From Bin80 sp965220365 (lineage in GTDB: Bacteria > Bacteroidota > Rhodothermia > Rhodothermales > Bin80), in the NCBI GenBank assembly GCA_965220365.1, contig OZ244823.1:2728001-2792000 (forward strand): DNA of 64,000 nt, given 5' to 3'. Numbering within the stretch: the stretch's first letter is position 1; every line of letters begins with the position of its first letter. This document shows positions 27,702-37,298 of the stretch, piece by piece. The translations under genes were made by a program, and so were the position numbers. A model generated the notes under the pieces. That model was given only the letters and a program-made list of their open reading frames with translations, was not told the origin of the DNA and made no database searches.

Positions 27702-28628
27702 TTAAACACGCCCATGTAGAACGGGCCATTCTGTTATCCCCCGAAACAATTTAGACCGCTCCTGAATGGCAGCATTTGTCAGGTTCGCCAATTCATAGGG
27801 CCCCATGGTTTCCACGCAGAACGAGGCTACTGTGGAGCCATAAACAACTGCCCGCTTGAGCGCATCCAGCCCAATAAATGACTCGTTTGCCAGGCTGCCG
27901 CCAAACGCTCCCAAAAATGCATCTCCTGCACCTGTCGGATCCCGAACTTCTTTCAGGGGAAAACTTGGTACAATGAAAACTTGCTCCTCAATAAACAGAA
28001 TTGCTCCATGCTCACCTTTTTTGATGATCAGTATTTTAGGACCCAATGCTAAAACCTGACGACCAGCGGCATACAGATTGTCTTCGCCGGTCATCTGGCG
28101 AGCTTCCTCATCGTTGATCAACAGACAATCTATCCGTAAAAGAACATCATTCAGCTCTTCCCGCGTGTTGCGAATCCAGTAATTCATTGTATCACACGCC
28201 ACGAATCCTTTGCCACTCATTTGATTTAAAGTATCACTTTGGATTTTAGGAGTTAAATTCCCAAGGCACAGAACGTTACTGTCTACATAAGCATCCGGGA
28301 CTCGTGGATTAAATTCGGCCAAAGCATTCAGATGAGTAAACGTAGTGTCTCTGATATTCATATTCGCCCTGTAGCGCCCTCCCCAGGCAAATGTGTCCTG
28401 ATCCTCCAGGGTTTGCAAACCCGTCAGATCCAAATTACTTGATTGCAGTAGCTGTCTATATTCCTCAGGGAAGTCTCCGCCAACCACAGCAACGATTCCC
28501 ACAGGATTAGCCAATGGCCTGGCCGCAAACGCAATATAGGTGCTACTACCACCAAGGATACGTTCAGCCTTTTCCCAAGGGGTTTCAATATCGTCCAAGG
28601 CTAACGTCCCTACCACAAGTATACTCAT
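27702..28628 (-). CDS. PfkB-family carbohydrate kinase
   Basis: This 308-residue protein of the ribokinase superfamily has an N-terminal GGSSTYIAFAA motif and the C-terminal signature DPTGAGDAFLGAFGG with the catalytic Asp. The ligand-binding sheet is of the sugar/adenosine kinase type, so substrate could be a sugar or nucleoside. It is separated from folB by 167 bp and starts divergently from the HU/SPOR gene. Confidence 0.9.
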   Translation of the reverse strand: MSILVVGTLALDDIETPWEKAERILGGSSTYIAFAARPLANPVGIVAVVGGDFPEEYRQLLQSSNLDLTGLQTLEDQDTFAWGGRYRANMNIRDTTFTHLNALAEFNPRVPDAYVDSNVLCLGNLTPKIQSDTLNQMSGKGFVACDTMNYWIRNTREELNDVLLRIDCLLINDEEARQMTGEDNLYAAGRQVLALGPKILIIKKGEHGAILFIEEQVFIVPSFPLKEVRDPTGAGDAFLGAFGGSLANESFIGLDALKRAVVYGSTVASFCVETMGPYELANLTNAAIQERSKLFRGITEWPVLHGRV

Positions 28629-28771
28629 CCAGAAAAAATCAATCTATTTGAAGATGCGACGATCTACAAATCGCATTCAGAAATAAAATTAGAAGGTTGA
28701 ACTAAGATAGATTCGAAAGCTTTGGCTAAATTACGGCATTCAAGGCTAATGCAAATCATCTCGCTTTTGTT

Positions 28772-29833
28772 GTGAACAGTAAATCAGTCCTCAGAGAAGT
28801 CACGGTAGTCATACGCGAGACCCTTTTGCAGAATGATCAATTGACGATTTCTGGTTTGGGGACTCTGAAAGTTGAATCTGTTGCCAGTGAGCATAAGCGG
28901 GTAAATGAGCAGAAATTCATCCTTCATCCCCCAAGAAAGCGGGTAGTGCTTGAAGGAGATCCTTCTCTGACCACAGATGAATCGCTAATTTCTGAATTAG
29001 CGTCAAATCTGGGAGCATCCCATGAAGAGGCTGCTGCGGTCATTGACCTTCTGGTCAGGGAGATCCTGCCCCAGATGCCGGTCCATATCCCTGAAATAGG
29101 CATCCTCAAACAATCTGACGGGAAACTTGAATTCTCATCTGATCCTGAACTGGAAGCATTCCTTGCGGGGACTCACGCAAACCTAGATTCCCTGGAGATT
29201 AGGAAAGAGATGCCACCCCAACCCGTCAAGCACCGCCGGAAATTCAACTGGAGAATCGCAGTCCCCATCATTGTAGTCGGCGCTGTGATCGGCGGCTACT
29301 TTGTGATCCAAAATAATTTTCCGCCCTCTCAGCAAGCCTTGAATGAGGCAGAATTCCCTGCCATCCTACCCGTCGCTCCCGATTCGATCTCCGCTGACTC
29401 GGCAGCCAATATCGCTTCGATTGAACGTTTAGATGCCGTTGATCAATCTGCTATAGATGCATTCCGTGTTCGACCGGAACCGAACCCAGAACAACCCTCG
29501 ATCACTCTGGATGACGCTACAGATCCGCCCACAGTTGAAACTCCGTCTCCTGCGGCAGACCCCGAAACTCCATTGCTGGACCGGGAAACGGGGGGATACA
29601 CCCTCATTATTGGCTCATTCGACACCCCGGAGCAGGCATCCATCCTAATTGATGAATATCGTGACCTCTATCCCACGATTCCCATCGGTACGCTTAGGAA
29701 CCACGATAATACACTCTATCGCGTGGCAATCGGCCAAGTCCCCACAATTTCTGAAGCATTGGCCCTAAAGGATCGCCTGACTGATCTTCCGGCACAGGCA
29801 TGGGTACTTAACATCTTGAACACCGACCTTTAA
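28772..29833 (+). CDS. Membrane protein with HU-like N-domain and C-terminal SPOR domain
   Basis: This 353-residue protein starts with a GTG. Residues 1 to ~150 hold HU/CCDC81-like repeats (LTISGLGTLKVES; two similar halves). A single TM helix follows (WRIAVPIIVVGAVIGGYFVI), then a Pro/Asp-rich linker, and a SPOR domain at the end (GGYTLIIGSFDTPEQASILIDEY). SPOR binds denuded peptidoglycan at division sites. It heads an operon with the SIS and ROK genes (12-bp gap), which suits a link between cell-wall sugars and the septum; that link is inference. Confidence 0.85.
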   Translation: MNSKSVLREVTVVIRETLLQNDQLTISGLGTLKVESVASEHKRVNEQKFILHPPRKRVVLEGDPSLTTDESLISELASNLGASHEEAAAVIDLLVREILPQMPVHIPEIGILKQSDGKLEFSSDPELEAFLAGTHANLDSLEIRKEMPPQPVKHRRKFNWRIAVPIIVVGAVIGGYFVIQNNFPPSQQALNEAEFPAILPVAPDSISADSAANIASIERLDAVDQSAIDAFRVRPEPNPEQPSITLDDATDPPTVETPSPAADPETPLLDRETGGYTLIIGSFDTPEQASILIDEYRDLYPTIPIGTLRNHDNTLYRVAIGQVPTISEALALKDRLTDLPAQAWVLNILNTDL

Positions 29834-29845
29834 TCCCCTACATTT

Positions 29846-30622
29846 ATGGTGGCGGCGGTAGATTATTTTGACCGAGCTATTGAGCGGTTACACCGCCTTC
29901 GAGAAACGCAGTTGGAAGAACTTGAGCGTGCTGCAGAATTGTGCTCAGAACGGATTGTAAAAGGCGGTCTTATCTTTTGCTTTGGATCGGGACATTCACG
30001 CATGATGTGCGAAGAAATGACGCCTCGGCAAGGTGGGTTTGTTGGTTTTTATGCACTCGTGGAGCAGGCACTTTCAAACCACTCTGCAATCATCGGACCT
30101 AATGGATTGCGTGGGCCACTTCACCTCGAAAAGGTCAGCGGGTACGCTGAAGAGATTTTGCGAAGTTTTCGATTTGGCCCTGATGATGCATTCATTATTA
30201 TCTCGACCAGTGGGGTCCGGCCACTTATCGTGGAAATGGCCCTCGGAGTAAAAAAGCGAGGACTGCCTGTGATTGGAGTTGTCTCGACAGAGCACTCTAA
30301 AGCGACGAGTGCATCGCATTCGTCAGGTAAGAAACTGATTGATATCGCTGACGTAGTTCTTGATAATCAATGTCCACCTGGTGACTGCATTAGTGAGCTT
30401 GATGGACTCAAATGGCGCACCGGCCCTGTCTCGACGGTTACGGGGGGGATGTTGATGAATATGTTACGGGTTGCGGTCGCAGAAAAGTTGTTGCAGCGCG
30501 GACATACACCAGTCCTTCTACCCAGCCATCAATTTATTGGGGATACTACGGCGGAAGAACAACTTGAACAGTTCTACGAAGCCTATAGAAAAAGCCTTGC
30601 CCACCTGTTTGTAGATGAATGA
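29846..30622 (+). CDS. SIS-domain phosphosugar-binding protein (UPF0309-like)
   Basis: This 258-residue protein shows SIS motifs FCFGSGHSRMMCEEM (about 44-58) and FIIISTSGVRPLIVEMA, with a C-terminal helical part. The family binds or isomerises phosphosugars, and members near ROK kinases often act on amino sugars. The last 8 bp overlap the ROK gene, so the two are translationally coupled. Confidence 0.85.
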   Translation: MVAAVDYFDRAIERLHRLRETQLEELERAAELCSERIVKGGLIFCFGSGHSRMMCEEMTPRQGGFVGFYALVEQALSNHSAIIGPNGLRGPLHLEKVSGYAEEILRSFRFGPDDAFIIISTSGVRPLIVEMALGVKKRGLPVIGVVSTEHSKATSASHSSGKKLIDIADVVLDNQCPPGDCISELDGLKWRTGPVSTVTGGMLMNMLRVAVAEKLLQRGHTPVLLPSHQFIGDTTAEEQLEQFYEAYRKSLAHLFVDE

Positions 30623-31589
30623 GTATGTAATCGGTGTTGATGTCGGTGGTACTCGTATAAAAACGGGTGCCGTTCTTTCAGATGGTACGCTTCTGGAAAC
30701 GCGAATTCGATCATCTGGCTTTGCACTGTCAGCAGAAGCACTGGAAGTTGCAATGATAGAGGAGATTTCCTGTATTCAGACTAATCTGGGAGGTGCTCCC
30801 ATAGGAATAGGGCTGGGATTTCCAGGTGCGGTGGATCCTACACAAGGTGTTGTACTGCTGCCAGGCAAGCTCCGCTTGGAGGGGTATCCGATTGTACCCA
30901 ATCTCTCTCGCAACTTGAACCTACCTGTGATTGCGGAGAATGATGGCCGTCTGTCTATCATAGCTGAGGCCCACTACGGAAAAGCCCGCGGGTATCGCTG
31001 GGCAGTTTCCATCACACTGGGCACCGGTGTTGGCTCAGGCGTTATGCTGGATGGGAAAATCCTTCGGGATCCGCATCTTCAGTTTGGGACCCAAGCAAGC
31101 CACATAGTTCAGCAATCTGGTAGCGACCGATTGTGCATTACACGCGCCCGTGGAACTGCAAATATCCTTTGCTCAGCTTTAGCACTGGGTATTATTGCCC
31201 GGGATGGTTTAGCCAGGGGGCTGCCATCCGTCTTGAATGAACGTTATTTTGATGACCCTGCAAATATAGATTTTGAGGCAGTGATCGAGGGAGTTGCACA
31301 GGATGACGCGTTGTGCATAGATGCATTCAGCACCTGGAAAACCGAATTATCCTGGTTTCTCGTCAGCATTGTCCACATGTATGCACCAGAAATCATTATC
31401 CTGAGCGGGGGCGCGGCTCCTGCAGCCCCCTACTTCATAGACGAGATTCACACACATGTAAATAATCATACGTTCCGTTATCCCCCTGAAGAGGAGATAA
31501 AAATCGAACTGTCTGACATTGCCATATTCAATGCCGTCTTGGGAGCAGGTGCATTAGTATGGGAGCAGGCAAATTCAGGGATGGACTAA
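30615..31589 (+). CDS. ROK-family kinase
   Basis: This 324-residue protein has GVDVGGTRIKTGAV (about 7-20), GFPGAVD and IAENDGRLS, with the ROK base Asp. As in the other ROK gene of this window, the zinc-binding Cys motif is absent: FGTQASHIVQQSGSDRLC stands where it would lie. A sugar or amino-sugar kinase role fits the SIS partner. Its end overlaps the exonuclease I stop by 15 bp. Confidence 0.87.
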   Translation: MNEYVIGVDVGGTRIKTGAVLSDGTLLETRIRSSGFALSAEALEVAMIEEISCIQTNLGGAPIGIGLGFPGAVDPTQGVVLLPGKLRLEGYPIVPNLSRNLNLPVIAENDGRLSIIAEAHYGKARGYRWAVSITLGTGVGSGVMLDGKILRDPHLQFGTQASHIVQQSGSDRLCITRARGTANILCSALALGIIARDGLARGLPSVLNERYFDDPANIDFEAVIEGVAQDDALCIDAFSTWKTELSWFLVSIVHMYAPEIIILSGGAAPAAPYFIDEIHTHVNNHTFRYPPEEEIKIELSDIAIFNAVLGAGALVWEQANSGMD

Positions 31590-33035
31590 CGATTTTTTTA
31601 CTCCTTCCTGCCACTCCAAAAGCTGTTTTGCCTTGGATTCATCTAAATTTCCCCAAGGCTCTGAGCAGTCTCTCAACTCGTAACTGAAGATCTGATCTGC
31701 AGTCACATAACGCTGCTGCTTAGATTCTAACTGTCGCTTACGGCAATACGCATTCCAACGCTTTTTGCCAGGATCATCCAGGGATTCCGGGTAATTACGT
31801 GCCAAGTATCTGAAAATCAACGGCTCAACCCGAGGATCTTTTGACTGAATGCTACGCCAATCAAAATCAGCTCCCTCCCGTAACGCCTGATCCATCAAAT
31901 TTCGATCCCGATTCGAAATAAATCCTTCATAAATGGCCTCTTCTGGATCTGTCTGACGAAACGAATAGCGGTGTTCTGACTCGGCTTTCCTGTGCCTAAT
32001 ATATTCGGAAAATGGGTTTTCGGATTCTCGGGCAATAAACTCCTGGATCCTGTCATGGCGATTCTGGACCTCGGCCTCATTCAGCTGCATTCTATCCAGG
32101 ATATCCTTGAGAGGTAATTCAGTGAGCTTGTCTATGTATCCCCACCTGCACACAAATGGAGATTGATTGCATTTGAATGACAAAACTGTACGCCATGCCA
32201 TAGATTTGTCCTCCAAAGTCCACTGCTGATAAGGTTTCAACAAGGGGGTTGGCTCATAAAACAGATCAAAGGCAAAGTCTTCATTCTCATTCCGTCCACG
32301 AACCCCCAAATTGCTCAAAAACGTTGAGCAATTTCGCTCCGTGCGAATCTTTCCGACCACATAAAGGATCGGTTGATCGCGTTCCCTTAGTTTCTTCACA
32401 TTCTCTTTCATACGCAACTGAAGCGCATAATCCCATAATTCTGGTGCGCTCTCTCGGACTAATTTTGCTATCTCCAACATATAGATAGAGTCTCTCAGAG
32501 CATCATGTGCCCTCCTCTGTTGCAGGTCTTCTTCCAGGTTTGCTTCTGCCAACTTCTCCAACTGAAACGAGGGCCGCCCATTTTCCTTTTTCGGCCAATT
32601 CTTCAGGGCATCCGGCCGAAGAAGAAATGCGGCCCGCATCAACTCCAATGTGTCCCAGCAAGTATTCCCATTTTTCCATGCCCATTCATACGGATCGCGC
32701 AAGTTGCGATAGAACAGTACTCTGGTGAATTCATGATCAAAGCTCATCCCATTGTAGGCCACGCTGCATGTGCCTTCCCGACTTAACTCAGCGTGGATGC
32801 GTTCGGCAAATTCAGACTCTGGCACCCCACCCTCCTTTGCTTCTTCGGGCATAATTCCATGAACATTCACTGCGCCAGGGCCAATCGGACAATCCAACCC
32901 AGGCCTGCATTTCAACTCTATTGGCTTACCTAATTGCTCCAGGTCTTCGTCCGTGCGTACACCACCAAACTGTACAATACGATCACGGTGCGGGCTCTTG
33001 CCCCAGGTTTCGTAGTCATACCAGAAAAATGTCAT
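31575..33035 (-). CDS. sbcB: Exodeoxyribonuclease I
   Basis: This 486-residue protein starts MTFFWYDYETWGKSPHRDR, with the DxE of a DEDDh exonuclease, and has SVAYNGMSFDHEF (second Asp) and RRAHDALRDS (His and Asp). The rest matches the SH3-like and C-terminal parts of ExoI in length. ExoI degrades single-stranded DNA 3' to 5' in recombination and mismatch repair. SbcB is best known from Gammaproteobacteria, so transfer is possible. Confidence 0.92.
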   Translation of the reverse strand: MTFFWYDYETWGKSPHRDRIVQFGGVRTDEDLEQLGKPIELKCRPGLDCPIGPGAVNVHGIMPEEAKEGGVPESEFAERIHAELSREGTCSVAYNGMSFDHEFTRVLFYRNLRDPYEWAWKNGNTCWDTLELMRAAFLLRPDALKNWPKKENGRPSFQLEKLAEANLEEDLQQRRAHDALRDSIYMLEIAKLVRESAPELWDYALQLRMKENVKKLRERDQPILYVVGKIRTERNCSTFLSNLGVRGRNENEDFAFDLFYEPTPLLKPYQQWTLEDKSMAWRTVLSFKCNQSPFVCRWGYIDKLTELPLKDILDRMQLNEAEVQNRHDRIQEFIARESENPFSEYIRHRKAESEHRYSFRQTDPEEAIYEGFISNRDRNLMDQALREGADFDWRSIQSKDPRVEPLIFRYLARNYPESLDDPGKKRWNAYCRKRQLESKQQRYVTADQIFSYELRDCSEPWGNLDESKAKQLLEWQEGVKKSLVHP

Positions 33036-33101
33036 TGACTTTGTTCCTATCAGCTAAGACAACCAACCCGAATCAGCGCAGCTCTCATCCAACTCCCATG
33101 G

Positions 33102-35030
33102 TTAATCTTCATACTGCCGTAGTCCGTGTTGCAAAAAACCTTCAAACTTTTCGGAAGAAATAACCCCACTCAACTGAATCAGCGGCTGGTCTACCGCGCT
33201 CCCATCCATGATTGCATAGGTAGGGAGTGCACGAGTTCCCGTCAATTTTTCCTGAAACTCCTGAAATTGACGACCATCAGGACCATCCGTATATAGTCGA
33301 CTCAGCACAAAATGATCAGCCAATAATCGACTGACCTCTCCGCGTTCGAATACATTGACCTCCATCTCTCTGCAATTCGTACAGGTGTATCCTGAAAAAT
33401 CAATAAAGAGCGGCTGATCAAGAAGTACTGCCTCAGAAAATGCCTCCGGCAAATCATCCGTAATCCATTTCTGCTCATGCTGAAGTCCAGCATCAAACAG
33501 GCTCATTGCATCAGGTCCACGTGGCGGTAAATATGCATCCAATCTTCCAAGCCGCCCACCAAAGAGCCCGGGAAGTAAATAAACTGCAAGTCCAAAGAAC
33601 AATACCCCAAATAAGAGCCTCCCAGCACCGATACGCATGGCAGGGGCCTCTTCCAAGAATCGTAAGTGACCAATCAGATAAAACCCCGCAAGAAAAGCTA
33701 GTACGATCCATAATGCGATGGCTAATGGCCGATCAATCAGGCCGAGCCCCCAGACTAGATCTGCATTGGAAAAAAACTTGACCGCTGCTGCAATCTCCAG
33801 GAAACCAAAAACAATGGCGACCTCACGCATCCAACCTCCACTGCCAGGAAGTGCCTTGAGCGCCCGAGGAAAACACGCAAATGCCACAAACGGGAGTGCG
33901 AACGTTAGACTGAAGGTTACCATCCCCAGAATACCATAAAACCAAGCCCCCGAGGCAATACTCGGAAGTAACAATCCAACAAAGGGAACCGTGCAGGTGA
34001 AGGATACAAGCGTAAGTGCCAGACCCATAAAGAGTATACCAATGTAATCCTGACGCTCAGATCCTTTTCGGTCAAACCAAGTTGCAATAGAAGAGGGAAG
34101 ACGAAGGTTGAATACACCAAGCAATGATAATCCAAAAACAAGAAAAGCCGTCGCAATTACAAGGTTTACCCAAGGATTTGCAGCAACAATCTGTGTGCCC
34201 GCGCTGCCCACAAGGGCAGAAAGTCCTACGCCAAGGAGCGTGAACGTCGCCACAATCGCAAGACCATACAATAAAGCCATACGTATGGGTGTGCCCTGAG
34301 CATGTCGCGTAAAGTATGAGACCGTCAATGGTATCATCGGATAGATACACGGCATCAGGAGCGCCCCAAACCCCGCTCCAATCGCCAAAAATAAAAATCC
34401 CAGCAATCCTGACGAAGCATCCGACTCCATATCCGAAATGGGTAGATCTTCCACACGAAGTGGCTTTGATGGATTCGACAACTCAATGGATGCCGAGGAA
34501 ATCACTGGTGCAGCAGGTAATGGGGTAGATACTTCCGTGAATGAGGACGAAAATAAAGTTGAGTCTGGCGGAAGACAGATCAGGTCGTTGCAGATCACAA
34601 ATTCAATACTCCCCTCGACAACCCCACCAGAGAAATTCTGCTCGATCGTATAATCCGCCCAGACTACAGCACTCCCCTGAAAATAGGTGACCACTATATC
34701 AAAGTTGGGATCAAACCCAGACTGCACATTCAGTTGGCGAAGAGAATCCAATAGAACCAACCCCGTGGGCAGGGAATCAAACCGCACAGCTAACGCTCGA
34801 CTAGGCTTGGGGGAATCCAACGCGTACATCCGCCATGCCCCGCCTGATGGATCATCTGGAGGTAACGTACCTTCGACGACGATGCGTGCAGACGCGTCAT
34901 AATATTCCGCCCTGACACCCCATAACGGGGTAGGCTGGGCTACCGTAACACCGATGGGAATCAGTGTCAGAACAAGCGCGATCCCGAATGAACCGGACTG
35001 CCTATGCCAGGCTACCCGCCGGAACCACAT
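33102..35030 (-). CDS. dsbD: Thiol:disulfide interchange protein DsbD
   Basis: About 642 residues. A signal peptide leads to an N-terminal DsbD domain with the CNDLIC pair. A membrane domain follows with conserved Cys-Pro motifs (LMPCIYPMIPLTVSYF, FTCTVPFVG). The C-terminal thioredoxin domain carries CTNC in FIDFSGYTCTNCREMEV. DsbD passes electrons from thioredoxin across the inner membrane to periplasmic partners. I chose ATG 35030 (MWFRRVAWH); earlier starts lie deeper in rplI. It overlaps rplI by 29 bp. Confidence 0.92.
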   Translation of the reverse strand: MWFRRVAWHRQSGSFGIALVLTLIPIGVTVAQPTPLWGVRAEYYDASARIVVEGTLPPDDPSGGAWRMYALDSPKPSRALAVRFDSLPTGLVLLDSLRQLNVQSGFDPNFDIVVTYFQGSAVVWADYTIEQNFSGGVVEGSIEFVICNDLICLPPDSTLFSSSFTEVSTPLPAAPVISSASIELSNPSKPLRVEDLPISDMESDASSGLLGFLFLAIGAGFGALLMPCIYPMIPLTVSYFTRHAQGTPIRMALLYGLAIVATFTLLGVGLSALVGSAGTQIVAANPWVNLVIATAFLVFGLSLLGVFNLRLPSSIATWFDRKGSERQDYIGILFMGLALTLVSFTCTVPFVGLLLPSIASGAWFYGILGMVTFSLTFALPFVAFACFPRALKALPGSGGWMREVAIVFGFLEIAAAVKFFSNADLVWGLGLIDRPLAIALWIVLAFLAGFYLIGHLRFLEEAPAMRIGAGRLLFGVLFFGLAVYLLPGLFGGRLGRLDAYLPPRGPDAMSLFDAGLQHEQKWITDDLPEAFSEAVLLDQPLFIDFSGYTCTNCREMEVNVFERGEVSRLLADHFVLSRLYTDGPDGRQFQEFQEKLTGTRALPTYAIMDGSAVDQPLIQLSGVISSEKFEGFLQHGLRQYED

Positions 35031-35457
35031 GCACACTGAGCTGCGCATGCACTTCTGCGTGCAGTTTAATCGTCGCTGTGTATTCACCAAGGACCTTGAT
35101 GTCCTCATTCATGGTAATGATGCGACGATCAATATTAAAGCCTTGCACTGCTAATCCAAGAGCCACTTGTTGTGATGTGATTGTACCAAAAATTCGGTTT
35201 TCCTCACCCACCTTAGCTTCAATGTTGACAACCGCATTCTCCAGTTGATTTTTGATTTCCTCGGCATTATTGCGCTCCTGAGCACGCCGCCTTGCTTGCT
35301 GACGCATTTGATCTTCAAATGCTCGAACCGCACCAGGAGTTGCCATCTCTGCAAGCTTCTGTGGGATGAGCCAGTTACGCCCATAACCGTTCTTAACACT
35401 TATAACCTCTCCCTCATTACCGAGGTTGGGGACATCAGTTAAGAGAATGACCTTCAT
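35002..35457 (-). CDS. rplI: 50S ribosomal protein L9
   Basis: This 151-residue protein begins MKVILLTDVPNLGNEGEVISVKNGYGRNWLIP, the L9 N-domain with its GYGRN(F/W)LIP motif. The linker helix and C-domain (GENRIFGTITSQQVALGL) follow. It belongs to the rpsF-rpsR-rplI run. Confidence 0.97.
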   Translation of the reverse strand: MKVILLTDVPNLGNEGEVISVKNGYGRNWLIPQKLAEMATPGAVRAFEDQMRQQARRRAQERNNAEEIKNQLENAVVNIEAKVGEENRIFGTITSQQVALGLAVQGFNIDRRIITMNEDIKVLGEYTATIKLHAEVHAQLSVHVVPAGSLA

Positions 35458-35484
35458 CGCAGAATTACTTTTTGAATCTCAATT

Positions 35485-35670
35485 TTAACGTACCGAATCA
35501 GCCACATAAGGCAACAAAGCAAGATGCCGTGCACGCTTGATCGCACGAGCAATTGCCCGCTGTTTTTTAGCGGGTATATCCAGCACCCGCCTAGGGAGCA
35601 TTTTCCCTTGCTCGTTAATAAAGCGCTTCAAATAGTCGGTATCCTTGTAATCAATGTATCTTTGCGACAT
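35485..35670 (-). CDS. rpsR: 30S ribosomal protein S18
   Basis: This 61-residue protein matches the S18 core: IDYKDTDYLKRFINEQGKMLPRRVLD, then AIARAIKRARHLALLPYV. The N-terminal extension common in other phyla is missing. It starts 2 bp after S6. Confidence 0.96.
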   Translation of the reverse strand: MSQRYIDYKDTDYLKRFINEQGKMLPRRVLDIPAKKQRAIARAIKRARHLALLPYVADSVR

Positions 35671-35672
35671 CT

Positions 35673-36044
35673 TTACTGCTCCTCGCTTTCTGCCTTAGCT
35701 GCAGTTTCTTTGCTTGACTTATTTGCCTGATAGTGGGCAACCATGCTCTTATCCATTGCCAGAATTAATGACCGCAACACATTATCGTCAATGGTTAGCG
35801 CCCGCTCAATACGCGGGATTAACGTACCTAGCCCCTCAAAGTACAGGTTAACATAGTAGCCGTTTCTTTTTTTGTCCACCGGGTACGCGAGTTTTCGTGT
35901 TCCCCATTCGTCAACTTCAATGATGGTGCCACCGGCACCCTCAATCATTTCATTTACTCGTGCTACAACCTCTGCGGTTTGCTCATTCGAGAGCACAGAG
36001 GTGAGGATGTACGTAAGCTCGTACATCTTGCGATTCATGGCCAT
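35673..36044 (-). CDS. rpsF: 30S ribosomal protein S6
   Basis: This 123-residue protein has YELTYILTSVLSNEQ, LAYPVDKKRNGYYVNLYFEG and an acidic tail (AAKAESEEQ). The first Met is at 36044, but ATG five codons later (MYELTYIL) fits the usual start. It heads the rpsF-rpsR-rplI cluster, with no ssb gene between. A hairpin at 36085-36103 lies in its leader. Confidence 0.96.
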   Translation of the reverse strand: MAMNRKMYELTYILTSVLSNEQTAEVVARVNEMIEGAGGTIIEVDEWGTRKLAYPVDKKRNGYYVNLYFEGLGTLIPRIERALTIDDNVLRSLILAMDKSMVAHYQANKSSKETAAKAESEEQ

Positions 36045-36084
36045 AACTTATCCCTACGGAATGACTTGGTTGTAGATTGTCATA

Positions 36085-36103
36085 CCTCCGTGTCTCGCGG
36101 AGG
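36085..36103 (-). promoter_or_regulatory. Leader hairpin upstream of rpsF
   Basis: On the minus strand CCTCCG-CGAGACA-CGGAGG forms a 6-bp stem (8 bp with a flanking G-U and U-A) about 41 nt before rpsF. S6:S18 binds a leader RNA with a conserved CCG in many bacteria, so this is a candidate for that autoregulation; the fit to the full motif was not shown. A prfA attenuator is an alternative. Confidence 0.4.
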
Positions 36104-36153
36104 CAGGGCAAGAAAGAGCGATTGTACACTCCATGAATACTTGTGTTCCATTC

Positions 36154-37230
36154 CTACACGTTTGCCATCCGGTCTGCATGATCCGCGGTTTTTAGCGCAT
36201 TCACGAGTTCATCTAGTTCACCTTCGATAATCTTGCGCAAGGGATAATTCTTATGCTCCCCTTCTAGACGATGATCTGTTACACGATCCTGAGGGTAATT
36301 GTAGGTTCGGATTTTCACGGAACGATCTCCTGATCCAACTGCCTCTCTTCGTACTGCATCACGCTCTGCATTAATCTCGCTCTGTTTCTTTTCATACAGA
36401 CGCGAGCGAAGCACTCGCAGTGCCTTGTCCTTGTTTTTGTGTTGGCTCTTTTCATCTTGGCACGTAACGACGAGGCCTGTGGGGATATGGGTGATCCGGA
36501 CTGCTGAATCCGTCGTGTTTACACTCTGCCCTCCTGGCCCACTGGACCGGTACACATCAATCTTGAGTTCGTTCGGGGCAATCTCAATCTCAACATCTGT
36601 AGCTTCCGGCAAAACCGCGACACTTGCGGCAGAGGTATGCAGCCTTCCACTGGACTCTGTTTGTGGAACCCTTTGAACACGATGAACCCCATTTTCATAT
36701 CTCAGATTACCAAACACACTACGCCCGGCAACACCGAATACGACCTCTTTGAATCCCCCAACACTTCCTGCAGAGCTATTCATCACGGTAAGCTTCCATC
36801 CTTTTCGTGTGACGTAGCGTTCATAAAGACGAAACAGATCGGCGACAAACAACGCAGCTTCGCTGCCACCTGTACCTGCACGGATTTCTATAATCGCGTC
36901 CCGGGCATCGGCCGGATCCTTGGGTGCAAGTGCCTGCTTAAGAACGTCTTCCATCTGTGGCAATCTTGCTGTTAATGCTTCCAACTCTTCCCGTGCCAGT
37001 GCCACCAATTCCGCATCTTTCTCTGCACGAATCAATGCCTGCATTTCTTCCGATTCCGTGAGCGCAGCTTCATATCGTTCGATTGCATTCACGACTTCGG
37101 ACAACTCCCGATGCTCCGGTCCCAAGGCCGCCATACGATTGGAATCTGCAGCTGTTGCCGGATCTGCAATGATCTCGTTCAGCACACGAAACCGCTCTTT
37201 CACTTCCTGCAATTTTTCCAAATCAATCAT
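36154..37230 (-). CDS. prfA: Peptide chain release factor 1
   Basis: This 358-residue protein has the catalytic GGQ in SSGPGGQSVNTTDSAVR and the domain-2 stop-recognition tripeptide PQT (PxT, class RF1) in VHRVQRVPQTESSGRLHTS. It recognises UAA and UAG and releases the peptide. It lies 68 bp after the DAHP-synthase-like gene. Confidence 0.97.
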   Translation of the reverse strand: MIDLEKLQEVKERFRVLNEIIADPATAADSNRMAALGPEHRELSEVVNAIERYEAALTESEEMQALIRAEKDAELVALAREELEALTARLPQMEDVLKQALAPKDPADARDAIIEIRAGTGGSEAALFVADLFRLYERYVTRKGWKLTVMNSSAGSVGGFKEVVFGVAGRSVFGNLRYENGVHRVQRVPQTESSGRLHTSAASVAVLPEATDVEIEIAPNELKIDVYRSSGPGGQSVNTTDSAVRITHIPTGLVVTCQDEKSQHKNKDKALRVLRSRLYEKKQSEINAERDAVRREAVGSGDRSVKIRTYNYPQDRVTDHRLEGEHKNYPLRKIIEGELDELVNALKTADHADRMANV

Positions 37231-37298
37231 TCCATCTGTGGCGATATTCCCGTATACGTACCGGCTACCTGCACAAACTGGCAGAGCATCAGGGACAG

